Assembly (NCBI GenBank): GCA_958369755.1
Contig: CATXJC010000034.1
Location: forward strand, 1-19,374
From: an uncultured Prevotella sp.
GTDB taxonomy: Bacteria > Bacteroidota > Bacteroidia > Bacteroidales > Bacteroidaceae
Length of the DNA: 19,374 nt
Direction of reading: 5' to 3'
Part shown: positions 8,001 to 13,949 of the stretch, one piece after another
Position numbering within the stretch: position 1 is the first letter of the stretch
How the letters are laid out: every line of letters begins with the position of its first letter
Made by a program: the position numbers and the translations under genes
Notes under the pieces: model-generated
Database searches by the model: none
Told to the model about the DNA's origin: nothing
What the model saw: the letters and a program-made list of their open reading frames with translations, nothing else

Positions 8001-8696
8001 CAGGGGTTCATCCACCTTAGAGACATCCTTAAACAACTGAAGAAGGAAACGGCGAGGTGAAACCTGAGCCTGCACATGGGTACGGTTCTCCAAATCCTTC
8101 ACTTCGGGAGAGACATACGCTATCCAAGCCATATCGGCAGAATCGGTCTTGACATCCAGATTCAAGCCTGACTGGAGGGTATGCAACTCCGAAGTAAAAG
8201 CCTGCATACTCTTGGCGCATCGATCCACCACACTGGAACGAGCCTTTACCGCATTGCCCGCAGCAAAGATCTGCGGATAACGCTCAAACATACGATGAGC
8301 GATGCCCTGATGCTGAAGAGCACCCAGCTTGCTCAGTCTGCCACCGTTACCTCTGGCATTTTCCCATACACGCTGCAACATTCCCTTCACCTGCAAACCC
8401 AGTGGAGTGAGATTACTCTCATCTTCAAAATGCTTGCAGATCCAGACATACCGGTCATCCTTCGGCATCCAACGGGAACCATGGCGACCGTAATGGCTGA
8501 TATAAAAGGGTGCATATCCCTGAGGAACATTCAGAGAATCAGACATCACATAAGTAGCCGTACCAAAAGTTCCAGTCTTGGCAGAAGGGCCTTCCGGATA
8601 AGCATAATAGACTCCACCCATCTGTTGGCGGGTCTGAGCTTGCATAGATAGCACGCAAGCCAAAGAGATATATAATAATGTTACTTTTCTATTCAT
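5064..8696 (-). CDS. Bifunctional histidine acid phosphatase / GH92 alpha-mannosidase
   Basis: A 1210-residue exported fusion. ATG 8696 is chosen because it begins the signal peptide MNRKVTLLYISLACVLSMQA; the longer frame to 8747 starts with TTG inside the preceding gene. Residues about 25-430 are a branch-2 histidine phosphatase: ISHYGRHGSRW carries the RHGxR motif (nucleophile His72) and RFGHDTALYRLL carries the HD proton-donor motif (His329-Asp330). Residues about 435-1210 are a full GH92 domain with its usual landmarks: DFSMWDIYRAELPL, LEYAYDDYAVAQMA, TEGATCHYTWYVP (Glu1005, probable acid catalyst), GNEPCHQVAYLY and GNDDAGQMSAWYVFSSIGFY. GH92 enzymes are calcium-dependent exo-alpha-mannosidases. 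Both active-site sets look intact. A highly charged stretch (about 1034-1049) interrupts the GH92 core. Gap to the upstream GH92 gene is 29 nt; it overlaps araC by 4 bp. Likely periplasmic, removing phosphate and alpha-mannose from the same glycan. Confidence 0.93.
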   Translation of the reverse strand: MNRKVTLLYISLACVLSMQAQTRQQMGGVYYAYPEGPSAKTGTFGTATYVMSDSLNVPQGYAPFYISHYGRHGSRWMPKDDRYVWICKHFEDESNLTPLGLQVKGMLQRVWENARGNGGRLSKLGALQHQGIAHRMFERYPQIFAAGNAVKARSSVVDRCAKSMQAFTSELHTLQSGLNLDVKTDSADMAWIAYVSPEVKDLENRTHVQAQVSPRRFLLQLFKDVSKVDEPLKLMTEMHTVASSIQDVGLDFSSYPQDIEDGLNALFTDDEFRAIYEANNLRMSINNGTVATNEDIPARSAISLWQNIEAEADRALRSVKSSATLRFGHDTALYRLLSLLFDVNVPPAGAREEASLVVLGDEMEKMDRVVPMAANLQMIFYKNAKDSVLVKFMLNERDVMLSPVGQVIYGTHYYSWNAWKQEMHERIHRLEHIRQLNAINTMVGTAQANTQTAGMFGKGSEEHGQTIPAVLVPNGQNFWTPQTQDTEQKCIAPYYYKDTHLQGFRCSHWLVGGCTQDYGSFTVAALGGKLRLQPEQRATAFSHEDEVSHPHYYAVRLKDEHLKAEMTALSHTSFLRVTPEQDELVHLVINPNSDEGQGYIEIDTINHIVYGYNPVHRIYQGWGEPAGFSGHFVLAYDEKDLVDYGVFEGDRKMVRGLKVQGKPRIGAWLTFRGRSGKAMEWMSGTSFTSRDNAVENLNAENYMYGGLDFNSMMEYAAGIWCDRLHTIDVESKDAGKVNQFYGALYRASFLPHEMSDVNGDYPEFSTGTVKMGNATLSSKGYAVPAYSYLRKFGDFSMWDIYRAELPLYSLITPKMSGEMMQSLVQMYKEGGWMPIFPCWNSYTAAMIGDHSGAALADAYVKGIRNFDAAKAYEGMRLNAFSTPYLAKDYRDGKGRRAIRSYMDNGYIPLEDMVEEAFHTNEQTSRTLEYAYDDYAVAQMAKALHDSCQDATLRQKYLEDYNDLMRRSENWRNVINPATGWADGRYENGKWENNEDQVHRKSYITEGATCHYTWYVPQNPEGLFEVIRNSEPMDKQEKQIEKMERKMEKKGETPVRNEKVIARLDKMFDNGWYWHGNEPCHQVAYLYDAAGAPEKTQERVHHILQTEYNDTPGGLSGNDDAGQMSAWYVFSSIGFYPVCPGTPYYYIGTPSFDKVTLNLENGRKFILSADGVSKDAFYIQKMSLNDKPFWGYKLSHKDILNGGKLKFQMKK

Positions 8697-8708
8697 ATAA
8701 TATATGAA
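8692..8708. promoter_or_regulatory. 17-bp palindrome over the fusion gene start codon
   Basis: TTCATATA, a single central A (8700), then TATATGAA: eight-base arms are perfectly complementary. The ATG of the phosphatase-GH92 gene (8696-8694) lies in one arm, and a short GGAG/CTCC hairpin sits just upstream on the transcript (about 8711-8723). It may only reflect AT-rich sequence, or it could modulate initiation. Confidence 0.35.
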
Positions 8709-8725
8709 ACGGAGAATACTCCCAT

Positions 8726-11461
8726 TTATTGTTTTTCCAACCTCCAATCAATACCTAAAGGATTTCCATCCATACGCAGCACCCAAGGGAGACCGAGGTT
8801 CACTGCAATCTGCATCACAGTTCCATCCTGTTCAGCCTTGACGGTGATTCTCTTTTCGTCTGCTGATATTTTCCGCCATAAAATCCCATTATAAACAAAG
8901 GATCCGTTTGCCAGAAGCTGACGCAGTGCCTTTCGGGAGATAAACAGGAAGGTGCCGTCACGCATACCCTTGTTGGAACCCATATCGCACACATAGAGAT
9001 TCCTGCCTTTCTGCGGACTATCCCAACAGAAACCATCAGCCTCATCCACCACCTTGCGAGGAATCAGATAGAGAGATTGATTACATTTCAGTATAAGCGT
9101 ATCAGCCATACTCGTTGAATCTATTCCTACCTCCCAGTTACGGTACTGTCGGTTGAGGATGAAGCGGGCCACATACTGCGTCGGAATAGTTATCAAATAC
9201 TTATCCACAGACTGTGCAAAAACTGTGGATTTCTCTTTTCCTTTCATTATCAGCAGTTTCTGCGTTTTATCAACACCCTTTTCCTCAGTCTTAAAATCAG
9301 GAAGAACAAGTTTTCCACCACTTATCAACACATCGTGAGTTATGAACATCTGCTTCCATAGCTCTCCTTCTCTCACCACCTTCAAGTCCTTACCATTGGA
9401 TAGATGGATGGTGTATTCAGGAATCATGGGCGAACCTACAATATAGAGATTCTGACCGGCTATCGGATAGAATCCCAGCATATTGAAAACGAGCCAGGAT
9501 GACATCGCACCCCCATCATCATTACCCGGCAAACCGTCAGGAGAATCATCATAGTTATCGTTCACGATCTGCTGGATTCGCTGAATGCTCAAGTCCGGGC
9601 GTTCTACCCAATGATACAGGTAAGGAGTCATGAAACTCGGTTCATTCGCCACATTGAAATGACCATTGGCGAAGAAGGTATCCAACCGTCGGATGAAAGC
9701 ATCCTTTCCTCCACAAGCCTCAATCAGTCCCGGAACATCGTGCGGAATACTGAGACTATATTCTGCCGACAAAGCCTCATAGAAAAAGGTTGACCACCAT
9801 GGAAGATACCAGGGCGCCACCTTGGTATCCGGATGATAAGGAATCACAGGATGATAGACCTTCGACTTGCCCCAAGGCACAGAGTCGAGCCATCTGCCAT
9901 CCGCATCTCTCGGCATGACAAATCCCTTCATCCCCTGCCATTCATAATCAGAACGCCAGAGGTTGCGCCAGTTATGCGAACGCTTCATATACTTATCGTA
10001 GAGTTCCGGAAAACCCAGTCCTTTTGCCACCTGGGCTATACACCAGTCATCATAGCTATACTCCACGGTACGATTGCCGGCACGGTCTATTCCATACGGA
10101 ACATAGCCCAGCGTGTTATATTCCATCAATCCACCTCTACCATGCTTTTCCTCAGGCACACTGCCCACAAAGCCATCATCATCCGTTGGTGGCACTTCGG
10201 CATCCTTGATCATCGCCTTCAGCGCCAGTTCATAATCGATACCCTTCATTCCTTTCGCGAAGGCATCGGCTATGACTATATCCGCATTGCTTCCTCCCTG
10301 CGTTCTGCCGTTCCAGTTGCCACTTCTAGCATCAGGCATATAACCATCATGCTTGTAGATATTGAGCAGGGAATTGACCATATCACGCTGCTGCGGTTCC
10401 TCTATCAGCGTAAGCAAAGGCATGGAAGTACGATAAGTATCCCAGATGGCATAGTAATCATCATAATAAGGCGTAGCGGAGAAATGAGGGTTTTCACCCG
10501 ACTTATCCACAGGCATCAGCATCGTATGATAAAGAGCTGTATAAAACATCCGCTTCTGCTTTTCGGTGCCTGAGATTTCTATCTTTCCCAACTTTCCGTT
10601 CCAAGTTTTCCGCACATTCTTCAACTGGGCATCGAAGCCGCAGGCAGGGATATTCCGCCTTGCCTGGGCAATACTGATATGCGAAATACCAATCTTCAGA
10701 TTGACGGTACTTTTCGAGAAGGCAACATCCAATCTTGTCTTTGAATCCTTCACCTTATTATATAGAGGCGCTTCGCCATTAGCTAAAGGGACATCGCTAT
10801 TAGATAAAGGCGTATCGCAATTAGATAAAGGCACATCACTCTGCAAATAGAAATATACAGTATAAGGGCCGCCATTGTTCCAGCCACCCCTTACAGTACT
10901 CCATCCTGAGACGGCATATTTCCCATCACAAGTAACATACGAATCCACATACTGCTGAGTTTCGCGCTTATCTGGAATTGTGTCTATACCCAGGAAGGTA
11001 GCCACATCTATCAGGAGTTTTCCCTTCTGTTTCCTGCCATAATCCAGGCGATAGAAGGCACAACGTTCTGAAGCGGTAATCTCCGTCCGGATTCCATTTT
11101 CAAAAGTACAGGCATAATATCCCAGGGCAATCTTCTCATCCACCCGTTTCTGGATGATGTCCCCTGCATCCAAGAAAGGCTGGATAAGAATATTGCCATA
11201 CTTCTGTCCACCCCCGGTTCCGCTGACGTGCATCTGCGAGAATCCCTTGACAGGCTCAGGCATCGGCGCCCATCCCGCATTCGGCATAGACACGGCATCC
11301 GGTCCCGGCTTCGCCATACCGTATGGCATGCAAGGTCCGGGGAAAGTTCTACCCAATCCCTCACTACCGATACGTGGATCAACGTATCGGGAATAATCTT
11401 GCGCCATTGTCATCAAGAAGCCAAAGGCAAAAAATATAACTAAGAATACGCTTCTCTTCAT
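8726..11461 (-). CDS. GH92 family alpha-mannosidase with unassigned C-terminal domain
   Basis: A 911-residue exported enzyme starting with signal peptide MKRSVFLVIFFAFGFLMTMAQ. Residues about 25-722 are GH92: N-terminal part with DPRIGSEGLGRTFPG and QMHVSGTGGG, then AIWDTYRTSMPLLTL, VEYSYDDWCIAQVA, FYEALSAEYSLSIPHD (Glu562, probable acid catalyst), NEPSF (606-610) and GNDDGGAMSSWLVFNMLGFY (646-665). It should remove terminal alpha-linked mannose with calcium. Two oddities stand out. Residues 208-235 are four 7-residue near-repeats (SDVPLSN-type), encoded by 21-bp units, inserted in the N-terminal beta domain. Residues about 724-911 form an extension after the normal end of the GH92 fold that I cannot assign; it includes YLITIPTQYVARF and GLPWVLRMDGNPLGIDW. 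The next gene is the phosphatase-GH92 fusion, 29 nt on. A hairpin precedes the start by 18 nt, leaving no room for a private promoter there. Confidence 0.92.
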   Translation of the reverse strand: MKRSVFLVIFFAFGFLMTMAQDYSRYVDPRIGSEGLGRTFPGPCMPYGMAKPGPDAVSMPNAGWAPMPEPVKGFSQMHVSGTGGGQKYGNILIQPFLDAGDIIQKRVDEKIALGYYACTFENGIRTEITASERCAFYRLDYGRKQKGKLLIDVATFLGIDTIPDKRETQQYVDSYVTCDGKYAVSGWSTVRGGWNNGGPYTVYFYLQSDVPLSNCDTPLSNSDVPLANGEAPLYNKVKDSKTRLDVAFSKSTVNLKIGISHISIAQARRNIPACGFDAQLKNVRKTWNGKLGKIEISGTEKQKRMFYTALYHTMLMPVDKSGENPHFSATPYYDDYYAIWDTYRTSMPLLTLIEEPQQRDMVNSLLNIYKHDGYMPDARSGNWNGRTQGGSNADIVIADAFAKGMKGIDYELALKAMIKDAEVPPTDDDGFVGSVPEEKHGRGGLMEYNTLGYVPYGIDRAGNRTVEYSYDDWCIAQVAKGLGFPELYDKYMKRSHNWRNLWRSDYEWQGMKGFVMPRDADGRWLDSVPWGKSKVYHPVIPYHPDTKVAPWYLPWWSTFFYEALSAEYSLSIPHDVPGLIEACGGKDAFIRRLDTFFANGHFNVANEPSFMTPYLYHWVERPDLSIQRIQQIVNDNYDDSPDGLPGNDDGGAMSSWLVFNMLGFYPIAGQNLYIVGSPMIPEYTIHLSNGKDLKVVREGELWKQMFITHDVLISGGKLVLPDFKTEEKGVDKTQKLLIMKGKEKSTVFAQSVDKYLITIPTQYVARFILNRQYRNWEVGIDSTSMADTLILKCNQSLYLIPRKVVDEADGFCWDSPQKGRNLYVCDMGSNKGMRDGTFLFISRKALRQLLANGSFVYNGILWRKISADEKRITVKAEQDGTVMQIAVNLGLPWVLRMDGNPLGIDWRLEKQ
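10757..10840 (-). repeat. Four in-frame 21-bp tandem repeats within the GH92 gene
   Basis: Units at 10820-10840, 10799-10819, 10778-10798 and 10757-10777 encode SDVPLSN, CDTPLSN, SDVPLAN and GEAPLYN. The first three are nearly identical in DNA; the fourth is diverged. Unit length is a multiple of three, so copy-number change keeps the frame. Confidence 0.85.
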
Positions 11462-11479
11462 ACGTTTTAATTAATAATT

Positions 11480-11514
11480 GCGCCAAAATCTTCAATTTCA
11501 TCACATTTTGGCGC
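11480..11514 (-). terminator. Intercistronic hairpin upstream of the GH92 gene
   Basis: GCGCCAAAAT (11480-11489) and ATTTTGGCGC (11505-11514) form a perfect 10-bp stem with a 15-nt loop. It begins 3 nt after the stop of the DUF4468 gene and ends 18 nt before the GH92 ATG. The T-run after it on the minus strand is broken (AATTATTAATT), so it is either a weak, leaky terminator or an mRNA-stability/processing hairpin. Confidence 0.7.
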
Positions 11515-11516
11515 AG

Positions 11517-12182
11517 CTATAACGCCATTTGAATGCGATTCATCAAGACCTCCACATATCCATGACTCATCACCAATGCCTTGCTGGAAGTTTTCTTGGT
11601 TCCATCTTTCTTCGCAAAAGGGAAACAAACATTCAGCGACCATGTTTCGTTCACAGTATATGGGGGATGCTTGTCGAAATCCTCATCCAGCATGGCACTC
11701 CAAATACCATCATCAACTTTCGTCACCTCATAATTTGGAACGACAATCGTCAGTTTGACCTGTTCATCTTTGATGTCGCAACGCACAAGAGGGCGAATAT
11801 TGACACAATAAGAGGAACAACCACCCGAGTGATAAGCAATGCCAGGCAAATAACCCTTTGCCATGATAACCCCCAATTCCTTGTCTGCCATCTCTATCGA
11901 TGAACTAGCATTGCTAAAGGTTTTCAGAAACCAATAATTCAAATCGACAAAGAGTTCATTTTTACTCTTGCCTCGCACCGAGATGGTTTTCTCAAACGTC
12001 AAAGCATTGTCCTTGTCCAACGTATCTTTTTCGCCAAGATAAAGCGCAACGTCTTTCCATCTTTTTCCATATTGATTAATCACGTAGGTCTCGACCTCTT
12101 TACGGCTCAATGTTTGAGCATCTACAGCTAGCAAGCCTGCCAACCACAGTAATAACAACAATAGATTTCTTCTCATAATCAA
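11517..12182 (-). CDS. DUF4468 domain-containing exported protein
   Basis: A 221-residue protein (or 219 if Met3 is used) with signal peptide MIMRRNLLLLLLWLAGLLAVDAQ. Residues about 60-150 match DUF4468, a Bacteroidetes domain with a predicted TBP-like fold: TFEKTISVRGKSKNELFVDL, WFLKTFSNASSSIEMADKE and GVIMAKGYLPG follow the expected strand-helix-strand pattern. The function of the family is unknown; members are usually periplasmic or cell-surface. Two cysteines in GGCSSYC (residues about 120-126) could form a disulphide. It occupies the place where SusE/SusF-type surface glycan-binding lipoproteins normally sit, but it has no lipobox and no resemblance to them. It is isolated by a terminator upstream (12224-12254) and a hairpin downstream, and I see no good promoter in the 41 nt available, so expression probably depends on read-through from susD. 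Confidence 0.8.
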   Translation of the reverse strand: MIMRRNLLLLLLWLAGLLAVDAQTLSRKEVETYVINQYGKRWKDVALYLGEKDTLDKDNALTFEKTISVRGKSKNELFVDLNYWFLKTFSNASSSIEMADKELGVIMAKGYLPGIAYHSGGCSSYCVNIRPLVRCDIKDEQVKLTIVVPNYEVTKVDDGIWSAMLDEDFDKHPPYTVNETWSLNVCFPFAKKDGTKKTSSKALVMSHGYVEVLMNRIQMAL

Positions 12183-12223
12183 ACAGTTTTATCAAAATGA
12201 AACAAACTTCATCTAACAATTAG

Positions 12224-12254
12224 AAAAAAGGGAGTGACAGAATCCACCACTCCC
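12224..12254 (-). terminator. Intrinsic terminator after susD
   Basis: On the minus strand GGGAGTG (12254-12248) pairs with CACTCCC (12236-12230), with an 11-nt loop, followed by TTTTTT (12229-12224). It lies about 21 nt after the SusD stop codon. It should reduce transcription into the DUF4468 and enzyme genes relative to susCD. Confidence 0.85.
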
Positions 12255-12275
12255 CCTTTATCATCATTCAATCGA

Positions 12276-13895
12276 TTAATATCCAGGATTCTGCTCCCAA
12301 CCATTCAAATTGATTGTATTTTGTGGCACAGGGAAGATGCGATGACGCTTGTCGAAGTTTGCATCTGGGAAATCCTTGTAATGAGGGAAGAACTCATCCT
12401 CATAATGACCGAAACGAATCATATCATTACGACGCCAGTTCTCATCAAAGAATTCACGACCACGCTCATCATAGATTTCCTGCAAGGTAGGTTCGTTAGC
12501 TATCGTTGGAGCACCTGCGTATGAACGAATCTGATTGAAGAGAGCTTTTGCACCACTACTACCCTGACGAGTAAGAGCCTCAGCCTTCATAAGAAGTATG
12601 TCGGCATAACGGAAAATCGGCAAGTCATTAGACTGGTTACGACCATTATTATAGTCGGCTGGAGTAGTAAACCATTTGATGGAGTGACAACCCTGCTGAT
12701 AAGCATTAGCGTCATTGCCAACCTCGATGGTGTTATCTTTCTTAGCAAGAGTGATGTTTTCTGTAAAATGTACCTGGTTGCCTTTATACATAAAAGGTTC
12801 AGTTGTAGGACGTAAAGTCTTTGGGTCACGAACATAGACATCACCACGAAGAATGCTGAGATTACGAATATCCCCATCCAGAGAGAACAATTTGGCAAAC
12901 TCAGGAGTGACTACCATGTTACCACCAAACGACTGAGTAAACTTATCTGCTGAACCATAGACATTTGGCAACAAATTTTTCATATCCTTGAATGTACGAG
13001 GACGAGCATACTGCATACCCTGACGATTGATGGCATCATATGGTATTGCATATATGAAGTCTTCCACCTTCCAGCCATTGTCGTATGAGAACTTATGAAG
13101 ATAGTCAACAGAACCCAAATTGAACTTACCACTATTGATAATATCATCGCAAGCAGCAATACAAGCATCCAACTTTGGATTTGCAGCAGTTGCTGCATCA
13201 TATTGGTCAACCGACTCCGCCGTATAAACAGGCCAGTTGATATATAGCTTGGCAAGAAGAGCCTCAGCCATCCATTTAGTAGGCTTGCCGTATGTATTTT
13301 CAGTAACATCATCCGTCAATGCAGGGATAATGTCATTAAGCTCACTCTCAATCCACTCGGCAACTTCCTTACGTGAAGAACGAGGTACCACAGAACCTTC
13401 AGACTGAACTTTATCCAAAATAGGCGTATCACCATAATTATCCATCAAAATCCAGGTGTAATAAGCACGTATGGCACGAGCTGGTGCTTTCATCTGGGCA
13501 GAAGCTCCACTACCCAATTCCTCCAAGATGGTATTCGCCTTTGTAATACCAGCCGTCACATCATCATACCAACCGATAGATGCATCATTAGGAGAACTAC
13601 AATGAAGTGCTTGGTGAGCATAGGTACCACTGTCATAATAACCGCCAGCAAAAGCGAGTGAAGTAAACTCATCGGAAGCCAAGCATTGTGCCTCCATATA
13701 ACGGCGGCCCAATGTTCCTGCAAGATGGTAATATACATCTGCCATCTTTGCCTCCACAACAATCATAGGATCAACTCCTGAGTTTTGACTAGGATCTTCA
13801 GTATATTGCGAGTTTGGACTCATGTCCAAGTCCGTACAGCCGGTAAGTGCCATGGCAAACAATCCAGCTGAAATAAACAATCTATTTAGTTTCAT
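12276..13895 (-). CDS. susD: SusD/RagB family nutrient-binding outer membrane lipoprotein
   Basis: A 539-residue lipoprotein. The signal peptide ends in lipobox LTGC with Cys20, followed by acidic/polar TDLDMSPNSQYTEDPS, consistent with surface export. The N-terminal TPR-rich part, containing VVEAKMADVYYHLAGTLGRR and ARAIRAYYTWILMDNYGDTPI, and the C-terminal part, containing SNDLPIFRYADILLMKAEAL, GAKALFNQIRSYAGAP and IYDERGREFFDENWRRNDMIRF, are diagnostic of SusD/RagB. It caps the partner SusC barrel and delivers glycan to it. It follows susC by 54 nt, the standard order, and is closed by an intrinsic terminator. The glycan bound cannot be read from the sequence; neighbouring GH92 enzymes suggest alpha-mannose-containing material. 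The symbol denotes the family, not identity with the starch protein. Confidence 0.96.
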   Translation of the reverse strand: MKLNRLFISAGLFAMALTGCTDLDMSPNSQYTEDPSQNSGVDPMIVVEAKMADVYYHLAGTLGRRYMEAQCLASDEFTSLAFAGGYYDSGTYAHQALHCSSPNDASIGWYDDVTAGITKANTILEELGSGASAQMKAPARAIRAYYTWILMDNYGDTPILDKVQSEGSVVPRSSRKEVAEWIESELNDIIPALTDDVTENTYGKPTKWMAEALLAKLYINWPVYTAESVDQYDAATAANPKLDACIAACDDIINSGKFNLGSVDYLHKFSYDNGWKVEDFIYAIPYDAINRQGMQYARPRTFKDMKNLLPNVYGSADKFTQSFGGNMVVTPEFAKLFSLDGDIRNLSILRGDVYVRDPKTLRPTTEPFMYKGNQVHFTENITLAKKDNTIEVGNDANAYQQGCHSIKWFTTPADYNNGRNQSNDLPIFRYADILLMKAEALTRQGSSGAKALFNQIRSYAGAPTIANEPTLQEIYDERGREFFDENWRRNDMIRFGHYEDEFFPHYKDFPDANFDKRHRIFPVPQNTINLNGWEQNPGY

Positions 13896-13949
13896 ATTCT
13901 GTAATCTGATTAAATGTTATTACTTTAGGTCGATATACTATGGCGCAGC

